Of a stretch of 64,000 nt of DNA, positions 45,469 through 54,584 are shown piece after piece. Location: NCBI GenBank assembly GCA_949284175.1, contig CASDVE010000009.1, forward strand, positions 1 through 64,000, read 5' to 3'. The notes beneath the pieces were generated by a model. That model saw only the letters and a list, made by a program, of their open reading frames with translations. It did not search any database and had not been told where the DNA came from. The position numbers and the translations under genes are program-made. Within the stretch, counting starts at the first letter, position 1. Each line of letters starts with the position of its first letter. The stretch comes from an uncultured Eubacteriales bacterium (GTDB lineage: Bacteria; Bacillota; Clostridia; Lachnospirales; Lachnospiraceae).

Positions 45469-47192
45469 GGGTGAGAAATCATAACTTAAACATCATTTGG
45501 TTTAAGGATATGAAGTTGAGAAATAAACTGATTTTTAACTATATTTGTTTTGGGTTGCTTCCTCTTTTGCTTGTTGGAGCCTTTGGAATTTATAAGGTTC
45601 AAACAGTGATGTTTTCACAAGAAGCGGTACGCAATCAAGATTATTTAAAACAGGCAGTTTCTGCACTGAATGGGCAGTTAAAAGTATATGATAATTTAAG
45701 TGATTATATCTCTTTTAGCAGTTCTGTTTCTCGCATTTGTGAAGATAAGTACGAGTCAGAATATAATCGTTATCTCGATTATACAGAAGGGTTTCATTCC
45801 CTTGTGGGCTCCATGAAATATTTTCATGATGAAATACAAAGGATTACCCTTTATGTGGATAAGCCCATTGTAGAGTATGAAGATTCCATTATGCCAACAA
45901 AAGGGGTTAAAACAGAATCTTGGTATGAAGTAGTAAAGCAAGATAATGAAGTCCATTGGTTTGTATCAAAAGATAAAAAAAAGGTATTTTCAGCAAGGAA
46001 AATTCCTTCTTTAAGCGATGAAAAAATGAACCATATTTTATATATTGAGATTGACTATGGCACTTTATTTGATTGGTTTGAAAATATGACGGATACGGAT
46101 TACGGCGTTTATCTTGTGGATGAAGAAGAGGAAATCCTTTATGAGGCACAAAAGTTTTCAAAAGGAAATCGAGATCAGATTTTAGATTTTTCTAGCGTAA
46201 AAGAAGAAGGAGAAAAGCAAGAACATTATATTGTGACAAAACAAGAGATAGGAGAGAATGGATGGAGTGTATACTTATATCGTTCCTCTGATGGAATTTC
46301 ACAAAAGATCAATGGAATTTTAAAAGAGGTGATTTGGGGAGTGATTGTATCTATTATCTTATCTGTTTTTTTCATCCGCCTAATTACCAATCATACAGTA
46401 AAAGGGATTGAGCAGTTGAGAGGTAATATGAAGGAGGTGGAGGAAGGGAAACTGGAATTTTATATTCAAACAGATTCCAAAGATGAAATCGGTGATCTCA
46501 TTCGAGGCTTTGGAGAGATGTTAACAAAGATTAAAGTTCTAGTAGAAGAAGTGTATGAGGGAAAGATCAAACAAAAAGAATATGAAATGCGAGCATTACA
46601 AGCACAGATCAATCCTCATTTCTTATATAATTCTCTTTCTCTTATTAACTGGATGGCAATTGAAGAAGGACATGAGGATATTAGCAAGATTACACTTGCC
46701 ATGTCGTCTTTTTATCGGACGGCACTGAATAAAGGAAATAATATTATTTTATTAAAAAACGAAATTGAAAACATGAAATCCTATTTAGAAATCCAACTGA
46801 TGATGCACGACTATGAATTTGATACAGAAATTCAAATAGAGGAAGGACTGGAAGACTTTTTGGTTCTTAATTTAATTTTACAACCTATGGTGGAAAATGC
46901 CATCGATCATGGAATCGATTTAAAAACACAAGGAAGAGGTAAAGTATCCGTTACTGCAAAAAGTGAAGGGGATACCATCGTCATTGTGGTGGAAGATAAT
47001 GGAGTTGGAATGGAACAAAGTGTCATAGATACGATTTTAACGAAAAAGTCCAAAGGATATGGTCTTAGAAATGTCAATGAGAGGATTAAGTTATATTATG
47101 GCGAAGAGTATCATTTGACTATTGAAAGTGAACGAGGAGTTGGAACAAAAATTATAACAAAAATTCCAAAAGTAAAAGAAGAAAAGGCGTGA
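45465..47192 (+). CDS. YesM-type sensor histidine kinase
   Basis: A 575-residue membrane sensor. Helix 1 is at about 22-44, an extracellular Cache-like domain follows to 285, helix 2 is at about 289-308, then a HAMP domain. The His_kinase motif LQAQINPHFLYNSLSLINWM holds the phospho-His385. The ATPase domain has MVENAIDHGID (N box), VVEDNGVGM (G1) and GYGLRNVNERIKLYYG. The ATG overlaps the end of the response-regulator gene (ATGA). The ligand cannot be told from sequence. A terminator begins over its last codons. Confidence 0.92.
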   Translation: MRVRNHNLNIIWFKDMKLRNKLIFNYICFGLLPLLLVGAFGIYKVQTVMFSQEAVRNQDYLKQAVSALNGQLKVYDNLSDYISFSSSVSRICEDKYESEYNRYLDYTEGFHSLVGSMKYFHDEIQRITLYVDKPIVEYEDSIMPTKGVKTESWYEVVKQDNEVHWFVSKDKKKVFSARKIPSLSDEKMNHILYIEIDYGTLFDWFENMTDTDYGVYLVDEEEEILYEAQKFSKGNRDQILDFSSVKEEGEKQEHYIVTKQEIGENGWSVYLYRSSDGISQKINGILKEVIWGVIVSIILSVFFIRLITNHTVKGIEQLRGNMKEVEEGKLEFYIQTDSKDEIGDLIRGFGEMLTKIKVLVEEVYEGKIKQKEYEMRALQAQINPHFLYNSLSLINWMAIEEGHEDISKITLAMSSFYRTALNKGNNIILLKNEIENMKSYLEIQLMMHDYEFDTEIQIEEGLEDFLVLNLILQPMVENAIDHGIDLKTQGRGKVSVTAKSEGDTIVIVVEDNGVGMEQSVIDTILTKKSKGYGLRNVNERIKLYYGEEYHLTIESERGVGTKIITKIPKVKEEKA

Positions 47193-47209
47193 ATTTTTTC
47201 ACGCCTTTT
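47182..47209. terminator. Bidirectional terminator between the kinase gene and ychF
   Basis: AAAAGGCGTGAA (47182-47193) pairs perfectly with TTCACGCCTTTT (47198-47209), loop of 4. The 5' arm contains the kinase stop codon (47190-47192). The ychF stop lies 7 bases beyond, so one element serves both convergent genes. Confidence 0.92.
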
Positions 47210-47215
47210 TAAAAA

Positions 47216-48313
47216 TTATACATTAAACTTAAATAATACAACATCTCCATCTTGCATTACATATTCTTTTCCTTCGGAACGAACAAGTCCTTTTTCGCGA
47301 GCTGCCGCCATAGAACCATTTTCCACTAAATCATGATAGTTTACAACATCAGCACGAATGAAGCCACGTTCAAAATCAGAGTGGATTTTACCAGCTGCTT
47401 GTGGTGCTTTTGTTCCTTTTGTAATTGTCCAAGCACGAACTTCTTGTTCTCCCGCTGTTAAATAGCTTAAAAGACCAAGAAGAGAATAGCTAGCACGAAT
47501 TAATTTATCAAGACCGGATTCTTGTAATCCAAGATCTTCTAAAAATTCTTTTCTTTCTTCTTCATCAAGTTCAGAAATCTCTTGTTCCATCTGGGCACAG
47601 ACTGTAAATACTTCACAATGAAATTGTTTTGCGTATTCACGTACTTCACAAACAAATGGGTTATTTGCTCCATCATCTGCCATGCTATCTTCGTTGACGT
47701 TGGCAGCAAAAATAACAGGTTTTGCAGTCAATAAGTTACAAGAATTAAAGATTTCTTCTTCGTCCTCATTATCGAGTTCAAATGTTTTTGCAAGTTTTCC
47801 CTCTTCTAAATGAGTTTTGATTCGATTTAATAATTCCACTTCTTTTGCAAGGTTTTTATCATTTTTAGCCCCTTTGCTTGATTTTGCAATACGGCGATCT
47901 AAAATTTCAATATCAGAGAAAATTAATTCAAAGTTAATGGTTTCAATATCACGAAGAGGGCTGATACTTCCATCCACATGAACAATATTACTATCTTCAA
48001 AGCAACGAACAACGTGGACAATGGCATCCACTTCACGAATGTTTGCTAAAAATTGATTGCCAAGACCTTCTCCTTTAGAAGCTCCTTTTACGAGCCCTGC
48101 AATATCGACAAATTCAATAAAAGCAGGAACAATTTTTTTTGTATTATACATCTTTCCAAGCACTTGAAGACGCTCATCTGGAACGGTTACAACGCCTACA
48201 TTTGGATCGATGGTACAGAATGGATAGTTTGCAGATTCTGCACCAGCTTTTGTCAATGAATTGAATAATGTACTTTTTCCTACGTTTGGTAAACCAACAA
48301 TACCTAATTTCAT
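47216..48313 (-). CDS. ychF: Redox-regulated ribosome-associated ATPase YchF/OLA1
   Basis: A 365-residue Obg-family P-loop protein that prefers ATP over GTP. G1 is GLPNVGKSTLFNSLT, G3 DIAGLVKGASKGEGLGNQFL, and the G4 position has FAANVNEDSM instead of NKxD, as expected for YchF. A helical coiled-coil insert and a C-terminal TGS domain (AWTITKGTKAPQAAGKIHSDF) are present. Its function is general stress and translation related. It has its own promoter and shares the terminator at its 3' end. Confidence 0.96.
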   Translation of the reverse strand: MKLGIVGLPNVGKSTLFNSLTKAGAESANYPFCTIDPNVGVVTVPDERLQVLGKMYNTKKIVPAFIEFVDIAGLVKGASKGEGLGNQFLANIREVDAIVHVVRCFEDSNIVHVDGSISPLRDIETINFELIFSDIEILDRRIAKSSKGAKNDKNLAKEVELLNRIKTHLEEGKLAKTFELDNEDEEEIFNSCNLLTAKPVIFAANVNEDSMADDGANNPFVCEVREYAKQFHCEVFTVCAQMEQEISELDEEERKEFLEDLGLQESGLDKLIRASYSLLGLLSYLTAGEQEVRAWTITKGTKAPQAAGKIHSDFERGFIRADVVNYHDLVENGSMAAAREKGLVRSEGKEYVMQDGDVVLFKFNV

Positions 48314-48357
48314 AACGGTTAGTCCTTTCTTTCTCTATGGTGTTCTAAACCATTTTT

Positions 48358-48386
48358 ATTCTAACATAAATAACAAACATTGACAA
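48358..48386 (-). promoter_or_regulatory. Promoter of ychF
   Basis: On the minus strand TTGTCA (48386-48381), 17 bases, TAGAAT (48363-48358), about 45 bases before the ychF start. AAAGGA then precedes the ATG. Confidence 0.75.
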
Positions 48387-48491
48387 TTGAAAGATTCTTT
48401 TCTACCTGATAAATATGGGGATTTTGTCTTGAAATTGAAGTATGAATCAAGTATTCCTTCATATGTTTTTCGTAGACATACAAAAATATGC

Positions 48492-48520
48492 TTGACAAAT
48501 ACATGAAAATAGTATAGGTT
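48492..48520 (+). promoter_or_regulatory. Promoter of the peptide-binding lipoprotein gene
   Basis: TTGACA (48492-48497) followed by TATAGGTT (48513-48520). The -10 box is TATAGG at 15 bases or TAGGTT at 17 bases. Confidence 0.6.
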
Positions 48521-48551
48521 ATGTAGTAAAACTAGAAAAGGGGAAGAGAAA

Positions 48552-50228
48552 ATGAGATTGAAAAAGTTCATGGCGCTTGCATTGGCAAGCATGATGACCG
48601 TATCAATGGTTGCTTGTGGCGGCGGTGCATCCACGCCAAAGGACAGCACAAGAGGGGCGGCTGGAACAGCCATTTCCTATGGGGGAACACCGGATGCGGA
48701 TATGATAACGGTGGATTTACGTGCAGAACCACCGGAATTAAACAGCTTATTGACAACAGATGCGGCCTCATATGATATTTTAAGAGAGGTGATATCCGGT
48801 CTTTACAAACTGGATGCCAATGATAATCCAGTGCCGGATTTAGCAGAGGACACACAGGTCAGTGAAGATGGTAGAACTTACACGATGAAATTAAGACAGG
48901 GGGCAAAATGGTCCAATGGAGAGCCAGTAACCGCCAAGGACTTCGTATACGCCTACCATAAAGTATGCGATCCAAAGACAGGGTCTCTTTATGCCTTCAT
49001 TATGTATGAAAACTTAGAAAATGGTGTGGATGTGTATGAAGGAAAGAAAGATCCGTCTGAACTGGGAGTAAAAGCACTGGATGATTACACATTAGAAGTC
49101 ACCTTTACAAACCCAATTCCATATGCAAAACATTTATTCACATTCTTTACTTACTATCCAGTGAACCAAAAAGGGTATGAAGAAATCGGTGCTGATAAAT
49201 ACGCAAAAGATATGGATAAGATTGTGACAAACGGACCTTATAAGATCGCAGAGTGGGTGCATGACGATCACCTTACTTTGGAGAAAAATGACGATCACTA
49301 TAATGCCAGCGAAATAAAAGTTCAAAAGATCAAATATCTTATGATGAAAGATGCCAATGCTCGTATGAACGCTTTTAAAGCTGGACAGGTGGACGGCATT
49401 CAAATCACAGGAGAACAGGTCGAACAGTTGAAAAAAGCAGGTGTGGAAACAAACTCTTATGTGGACAACGGAAATAAATATTTCCAATTTAACACAAAGA
49501 CAAAAGGGCTGAATAATGCAAAAGTCCGTCGGGCTCTTGGGCTTGCCATTGATACAAAGAGCTTATGTGCGGATGTAAGAAAAGACGGTTCTGTTCCAGC
49601 AACTGGTATTGTTCCAACAGGAATTGTTGGTGCTAATGGAACAAAATATAGAGATACCGCTGGTGATATGATTGAATATAACGTAGAAGAAGCGAAGAAA
49701 TTATTGGAGGAAGGTTTAAAAGAAGAAGGTCTTACGAAAGAAACCTTTAAAATTTCTTTGATCACAGACGATACAACCGATGTACAGAAAGAATCCGCAT
49801 ACTATCAAGAACAGTGGAAACAGGCGTTAGGCATTAATGTTGATGTAAAACCAATGCCTTACAAAGCTCGTTTGCAGGCGATGGAAGATGGAAACTTTGA
49901 TATTGCCTTTACAAGATGGTTGCCGGACTACAATGATCCAATGACATTTCTTGATATGTACACAACAACAAATGGAAATAACTATGGGAAATATTCAAGC
50001 AAAGAGTATGATGCGTTAATTGATAAGGCGAGAAAAGAAGTGGATGTGGACAAACGTCAAGAGCTGTTAATTCAAGCAGAAACGTTGCTTTTAAAGGAAG
50101 ATGCTCCGATCTTCCCATTATACTTTAGCGTCGTACCATATGTATTATCTTCCAAAGTGCAAAATGTAACCTGTACAGGATTCCAAGAATGGGATTTTAC
50201 AGACGGTGCAGAAATTGTAACAAAATAA
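48552..50228 (+). CDS. oppA: Oligopeptide ABC transporter substrate-binding lipoprotein (OppA-like)
   Basis: A 558-residue family 5 solute-binding protein. The signal peptide ends in the lipobox MVAC (Cys22). The mature part has TVDLRAEPPELNSLLTTDAAS, GLYKLDANDNPVPDLAE, YTMKLRQGAKWSNGEPVTAKDFVYAY (shown here across the family motif) and NDHYNASEIKVQKIKYLMM, typical of OppA peptide binders. It is a single gene with its own promoter and terminator; no oppBCDF genes are near, so permease and ATPases must be elsewhere. Confidence 0.92.
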   Translation: MRLKKFMALALASMMTVSMVACGGGASTPKDSTRGAAGTAISYGGTPDADMITVDLRAEPPELNSLLTTDAASYDILREVISGLYKLDANDNPVPDLAEDTQVSEDGRTYTMKLRQGAKWSNGEPVTAKDFVYAYHKVCDPKTGSLYAFIMYENLENGVDVYEGKKDPSELGVKALDDYTLEVTFTNPIPYAKHLFTFFTYYPVNQKGYEEIGADKYAKDMDKIVTNGPYKIAEWVHDDHLTLEKNDDHYNASEIKVQKIKYLMMKDANARMNAFKAGQVDGIQITGEQVEQLKKAGVETNSYVDNGNKYFQFNTKTKGLNNAKVRRALGLAIDTKSLCADVRKDGSVPATGIVPTGIVGANGTKYRDTAGDMIEYNVEEAKKLLEEGLKEEGLTKETFKISLITDDTTDVQKESAYYQEQWKQALGINVDVKPMPYKARLQAMEDGNFDIAFTRWLPDYNDPMTFLDMYTTTNGNNYGKYSSKEYDALIDKARKEVDVDKRQELLIQAETLLLKEDAPIFPLYFSVVPYVLSSKVQNVTCTGFQEWDFTDGAEIVTK

Positions 50229-50243
50229 TAATATACATAGAAG

Positions 50244-50298
50244 AAAAAGGACTAGGAAGTTTTGTGAGAGAAAAAGACAAAACTCCTAGTCTTTTTTT
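50244..50298. terminator. Bidirectional terminator between oppA and the MATE gene
   Basis: Arms 50244-50265 and 50277-50298 (cores GGACTAGGA and TCCTAGTC) form a stem of about 20 pairs with one bulge and T runs on both strands, between two convergent genes. Confidence 0.92.
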
Positions 50299-50306
50299 CA
50301 TCGTTG

Positions 50307-51668
50307 TTAATCCAGTTCCGCCATACGCCTTGCCATATGTTTTTTAAAGAACAACAAGAACACCGTTGTGGATGTGATGGCTGCGATGAGATCGGAGATC
50401 GGCTCTGCATAAAAGGCAAAACGTGCCATAAATACAATTGGAATGGTAATAGTTAAGAGCAAATATAACGTCTTTCTCGCAAGAGAGAGAGCTAAGGAGA
50501 TCTGAGTTGCTCCAAGTGCGGTCAATCCATCCACAAATACATACTGAAGGCTTAAAGGAATGATACTGAGGGTGAACACTTGAATGCCCCAGATGGACAA
50601 TTCTTTATAGGCTGGATCGGATGTGAATAGTAGGACAAAATATTGTGGAAAGAACCTTGAAAGTAAGAACATGATGGAAGTAAAGAGGAAACAGATTGTA
50701 AGCATTGTCTGAATCCCTTTTTTCACACGTTCTTTTGATTTTGCCCCATAATTAAAACTTAAAAGTGGTTGAGATCCACTGGTAATTCCAAGCATTGGGG
50801 AAGTGATCAGTGTCATATAACTTTGTACAATGGTTGCGGAGGCAATAAGCATATCACCATCAGAACCACCATAGCGTTGTAATACGGTATTTAAAGCAAT
50901 AATTAAAACGCTATCCGTCGCTAAAATGACAAAAGGGGAAAATCCTATTTTTAAAACTCGAATCATAATTTTGGTTGAATAGCCCGAAAATGTAATGCGT
51001 ACTTGTGGCTTTTGGCTAAAGAGAAACGCAAGAACAAAAAGGCAGGAGGCGAGCTGAGAGATCACAGTGGCAAGAGCCCCACCAGCAACGCCTAATTTGA
51101 AACCAAAGATAAAGACGGAATCTAAAATAATATTTGAAATTGCTCCAATTAAGACGGTGAACATTCCAATGGTAGAATAGCCTTGACAAATGATGAAATA
51201 ATTCATCCCAAGTGCCATGAGAGCAAAAAAAGTCCCAGCAGTGTAAATAGTAAGATAAGTGTTTGCATAGGGAAAGGTCACATCACTAGCACCAAACCAG
51301 ACGAGCAATTTGCCTTTTAAAAGCAAAAATAAAATGGTAAGAAGGACGGAGAGTATCGTGAGTAGAAGAAAACAGTTGGAAAGAATTTCCTCTGCTTTCT
51401 TTTTCTTTTTTTCTCCAAGTCGCATGGAAACAAGAACCGATCCACCGATTCCTACAAGAGTACCAAAGGATGTGAGCAATGTGATAATCGGACTGCATAC
51501 ACCAACTCCAGCAAGAGCCACGTCGCCAATATCAGGAATATTACCAATATACATACGATCCACAATGGCATAAAGAACATTGACAAATTGGGCGATCATC
51601 GTTGGAATTGCCAATTTTATGACAAGAGGAATGATGGGATCGTGCCCGAGATCATTTGTCTTTTTCAT
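50307..51668 (-). CDS. MATE-family efflux transporter
   Basis: A 453-residue polytopic membrane protein with about 12 helices in two homologous halves. The first half starts with PIIPLVIKLAIPTMIAQFVNVLYAIVDRMYIG, here in parts, and contains GVCSPIITLLTSFGTLVGIGGSVLVSMRLG. The second half has SMLGITSGSQPLLSFNYGA-like sequence (actual: SPMLGITSGSQPLLSFNYG). MATE transporters extrude cationic drugs or metabolites with Na+ or H+. The substrate is unknown. I start at 51668 because GAGG is 9 bases before that ATG; a further ATG lies at 51683. Confidence 0.9.
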   Translation of the reverse strand: MKKTNDLGHDPIIPLVIKLAIPTMIAQFVNVLYAIVDRMYIGNIPDIGDVALAGVGVCSPIITLLTSFGTLVGIGGSVLVSMRLGEKKKKKAEEILSNCFLLLTILSVLLTILFLLLKGKLLVWFGASDVTFPYANTYLTIYTAGTFFALMALGMNYFIICQGYSTIGMFTVLIGAISNIILDSVFIFGFKLGVAGGALATVISQLASCLFVLAFLFSQKPQVRITFSGYSTKIMIRVLKIGFSPFVILATDSVLIIALNTVLQRYGGSDGDMLIASATIVQSYMTLITSPMLGITSGSQPLLSFNYGAKSKERVKKGIQTMLTICFLFTSIMFLLSRFFPQYFVLLFTSDPAYKELSIWGIQVFTLSIIPLSLQYVFVDGLTALGATQISLALSLARKTLYLLLTITIPIVFMARFAFYAEPISDLIAAITSTTVFLLFFKKHMARRMAELD

Positions 51669-51755
51669 AATAAAAAACCTCATTTCTTAAATTTTAATCG
51701 TTGTTGATTCGTAACTTAGCATAGCATAATTTGTGGAATATAGTAAGAGAGTGGA

Positions 51756-51777
51756 AAAAATTTCAGTGGAAATTTTT
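51756..51777. promoter_or_regulatory. Perfect 9-bp inverted repeat in the MATE/lgt divergent region
   Basis: AAAAATTTC (51756-51764) and GAAATTTTT (51769-51777) with a 4-base centre AGTG. It lies between two divergent start codons and about 40 bases before lgt, so it could be an operator. It could also be a chance AT-rich palindrome. Confidence 0.35.
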
Positions 51778-51816
51778 GTGCATCTTTGCTAAAATGGGGG
51801 CAAGGAGGAAAGATAG

Positions 51817-52716
51817 ATGGATGAATTAATAGGAACAATTCGGTTTCCCAATTTGAACATTGTATTAGAACACGTTGGTTCTGAAATTAATATTGGAGGT
51901 TTTTCCATTAAATTTTATGGGATCATAATTGCAATAGGGTTTATAGCAGGACTGTTTGTGGCTATGCGTGAGGCAAAGAGAACAGGACAAAATCCAGAAG
52001 ACTATTTAGACTATATGCTTTGGATGGTCATTCCTGTCATTATTGGAGCAAGACTTTATTATGTCATTTTTTCGTGGGATGCGTACAAGAATAATCTTTG
52101 GGATATTTTTGCCATTCGACAAGGAGGGCTTGCCATTTATGGTGGAGTCATCGCTGGTGTTTTGGTTCTCATTATTTTTTGTAAAATTAGAGGAAATTCT
52201 TTCTTTCTCATGGCGGATACAGCGGCGATGGGGCTATTAATTGGTCAAATTATGGGGCGATGGGGAAATTTCTTTAATCGAGAAGCCTTTGGCGGGTATT
52301 CTAATGGACTTTTAGCAATGCAAATACCTGTTGCGGATGCCAGTTATACGACACCAGATCTTTTGGATAAGATGGTGACTATTGGAGGAATCCAATATAT
52401 TCAAGTACAACCAACTTTTTTGTATGAAGCACTTTGGAATCTCGGCGTTTTACTTATTATTTTCTTATGGAGAAAGAAAAAGAAATTTGATGGAGAATTG
52501 CTCTGCCTTTATATGGCGGGATATGGTGCAGGAAGATGTTGGATTGAAAGTATGAGAACAGATCAGTTGCTTATTGGCTCCACCGATATACCAGTTTCAC
52601 AAGTGCTAGCAGGAATTTTATGTATTGTTGGTGTTGCCGTTATTATCATACAAAGAAGAAAGTATAAGAACACAGGTTTGTCTTTCAAATCCAAGCGGAA
52701 AATGCTGTGGAAATGA
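51817..52716 (+). CDS. lgt: Prolipoprotein diacylglyceryl transferase
   Basis: A 299-residue membrane enzyme that adds diacylglycerol from phosphatidylglycerol to the lipobox Cys of prolipoproteins, such as the three binding proteins in this window. Motifs are the FYGIIIAIGFIAG start helix, RQGGLAIYGGVIAGV, and GQIMGRWGNFFNREAFGGYS with the catalytic His/Arg region replaced as normal in Firmicutes. Seven or so helices. The C-terminus is lysine-rich. AAGGAGG lies 8 bases before the ATG. Confidence 0.94.
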   Translation: MDELIGTIRFPNLNIVLEHVGSEINIGGFSIKFYGIIIAIGFIAGLFVAMREAKRTGQNPEDYLDYMLWMVIPVIIGARLYYVIFSWDAYKNNLWDIFAIRQGGLAIYGGVIAGVLVLIIFCKIRGNSFFLMADTAAMGLLIGQIMGRWGNFFNREAFGGYSNGLLAMQIPVADASYTTPDLLDKMVTIGGIQYIQVQPTFLYEALWNLGVLLIIFLWRKKKKFDGELLCLYMAGYGAGRCWIESMRTDQLLIGSTDIPVSQVLAGILCIVGVAVIIIQRRKYKNTGLSFKSKRKMLWK

Positions 52717-52832
52717 TAAGAAAAAGTATAAAAAAAACGTAAAAATTTTGAGAGAAAAAACTACAAAAATGAAAAACAATACAGCTATATATAGTATGTA
52801 AAATGAAAAAATATACAATATATAGCGGTCAT

Positions 52833-52897
52833 GACGCGAGAAATGTTAAAGAATGCAGAAAAATGGCGTAAATTTAACATTTTTTGCGTCTTTTTTT
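52833..52897 (+). terminator. Terminator downstream of lgt
   Basis: GACGCGAGAAATGTTAAA (52833-52850) pairs with TTTAACATTTTTTGCGTC (52873-52890), with small mismatches, followed by seven T. It starts 117 bases after the lgt stop, leaving a long 3' region or room for a short RNA. Confidence 0.85.
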
Positions 52898-53040
52898 GGT
52901 TATTGTAAGTGAATTTACTATTGCAATCTGATAAAGAATATAATAAACTATAAACATAGTGGTGATTCATGGAGATTAATCACTTTTCTTTTTATTTACG
53001 TGGAAGACATAAGTCAAACAGGACTGTTTAAAGTCGGTCA

Positions 53041-53078
53041 CGAACGTGAGAAACTTGTGAACTTGTTTCTCATCATTT
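53041..53078. repeat. Copy of the dispersed imperfectly palindromic repeat
   Basis: CGAACGTGAGAA is identical to 43763-43774, and TTTCTCATCATTT matches the other arm. TGAGAAAC and GTTTCTCA are perfectly complementary, giving an 8-pair hairpin. It lies just before the rsmH start. Confidence 0.65.
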
Positions 53079-53135
53079 AAAGGACTCCATAACACCATGA
53101 ATACAATATACAAAAGTGAAAGACAGGAGAAAGAG

Positions 53136-54077
53136 ATGGAATTTCAACATACGTCGGTTTTATTGGAGGAAACCATCGAACAATTGAATATCAAGCCGGA
53201 TGGCATTTATGTTGATGGAACACTTGGAGGAGCTGGACATGCCTTTCATGTTTGTGAAAAGCTATCAAGCAAAGGTCGATTTATTGGTATCGATCAAGAT
53301 GAGGCGGCCATTGAAACAGGAAGAGAGCGGTTACAATCTTTTGGAGATCGTGTAACCATTGTAAGAAGTAATTATGTCAATATGCCACAAGTTCTTCGTG
53401 AATTAGGAATCGAAAAAGTGGATGGGATCTTATTAGATCTAGGCGTTTCTTCTTATCAGCTTGACAATGCCGAAAGAGGGTTTACATATCGAAAGGACGA
53501 TGCCCTTCTTGACATGAGAATGGATCAGCGTCAAGACATGACAGCAAGAGATATTATCAATGGATATAGCGAACAAGAACTCTATCGTATTATTCGTGAT
53601 TATGGAGAGGACAAGTTTGCAAAAAATATTGCAAAACATATTGTAAGACAAAGAGAACAAGCTCCAATTGAAACAGCAGGACAGTTAAATGAAATTATCA
53701 ATATGGCGATACCGGCAAAAGTAAGAGCGGTAGGTGGACATCCTGCTAAAAGAACGTATCAGGCAATTCGAATTGAATTAAACAAAGAACTAGAGGTGTT
53801 AAAAGAAAGTCTAGATCAGATGATCGATCTCTTAAATGACAAAGGAAGACTTTGCATTATCACATTTCATTCCTTAGAAGACCGTATTGTAAAAAGTAGT
53901 TTTAAAAAGAATGAGAATCCTTGTATATGTCCTCCAAACTTTCCAGTTTGTATGTGTAATAATGTATCCAAAGGACGAGTTGTGACGAGAAAGCCAATCA
54001 TTCCATCGGAGGAAGAATTGGCAGAGAATAAGCGTTCAAAAAGTTCGAAACTCAGAGTGTTTGAAAGGAAGATTTAG
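53136..54077 (+). CDS. rsmH: 16S rRNA m4C1402 N4-methyltransferase
   Basis: A 313-residue SAM-dependent enzyme (formerly MraW) acting on the 30S P site. The opening is [21 protein letters not shown], the SAM motif [15 protein letters not shown], and later [38 protein letters not shown], and [14 protein letters not shown], each a family signature. I start at 53136 because AGGAGA precedes it; the frame extends to 53097. It opens the division and cell-wall cluster here. Confidence 0.95.
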   Translation: MEFQHTSVLLEETIEQLNIKPDGIYVDGTLGGAGHAFHVCEKLSSKGRFIGIDQDEAAIETGRERLQSFGDRVTIVRSNYVNMPQVLRELGIEKVDGILLDLGVSSYQLDNAERGFTYRKDDALLDMRMDQRQDMTARDIINGYSEQELYRIIRDYGEDKFAKNIAKHIVRQREQAPIETAGQLNEIINMAIPAKVRAVGGHPAKRTYQAIRIELNKELEVLKESLDQMIDLLNDKGRLCIITFHSLEDRIVKSSFKKNENPCICPPNFPVCMCNNVSKGRVVTRKPIIPSEEELAENKRSKSSKLRVFERKI

Positions 54078-54102
54078 TAAAATGCGTTAAGGGGTATAAG
54101 CG

Positions 54103-54567
54103 ATGGAAGAAAGACAGCGTAATACCGGATATTACGATGGCAATGCCGTCAGAAGTTATCCAGAAGAAAGACCGGTGCGAAAGAGTGCCAATCGAAGACA
54201 ACAAAATAGAAATAGAGCGATACGAAGAAATCAGGCGCGTGCATTGGCATTCAGCAAAGGATATACGATTCTTCTTGCGGTAGCAGTTGTCGCAACCCTT
54301 GCAATGTGTGTTCATTACATTACTGCCCAGAGTCAGCTCGTTTATCAAAGTAAGCATATAGCCAGCTTAGAGCAAGAACTCAACGATTTGATTGATGAGA
54401 ACAATGCTACAAAAGAACGGTTGCAAAGTTTGATGGATTTAGATTATATTTACAAAGTGGCAACCAAAAAGCTCGGTATGGTATATGCTGGAGAAGATCA
54501 GATCATTTATTATGATGGTCAGAGCAAAGATTACCTGAGGCAATATGAAGACATACCAGAGAATTAG
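54103..54567 (+). CDS. ftsL: FtsL-like cell division protein
   Basis: A 154-residue single-pass membrane protein. The long cytoplasmic N-terminus (1-52) is very basic, with RRQQNRNRAIRRNQ. The membrane helix is at about 54-73, followed by a short coiled coil (SLEQELNDLIDENNATKERL) and the RIEKVATKKLGM-like segment YIYKVATKKLGMVY, which is typical of FtsL. It forms the FtsQ/DivIB-FtsL-FtsB complex in the divisome. The identification relies on topology and position between rsmH and the PBP genes, since FtsL sequence is poorly conserved. Confidence 0.85.
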   Translation: MEERQRNTGYYDGNAVRSYPEERPVRKSANRRQQNRNRAIRRNQARALAFSKGYTILLAVAVVATLAMCVHYITAQSQLVYQSKHIASLEQELNDLIDENNATKERLQSLMDLDYIYKVATKKLGMVYAGEDQIIYYDGQSKDYLRQYEDIPEN

Positions 54568-54584
54568 AGGACTAAGGTGACAAA

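Larger units (their letters stand above)
52717..53135 (+). other. Non-coding region between lgt and the division cluster
   Basis: No gene of convincing length is seen. The region holds AT-rich sequence after lgt, a strong terminator (52833-52897), a TATAAT box at 52939-52944 without a good -35, a small GTGATT/AATCAC hairpin near 52963-52985, and a copy of the dispersed repeat (53041-53078). The mraZ gene that usually opens the cluster is not here. Confidence 0.6.
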
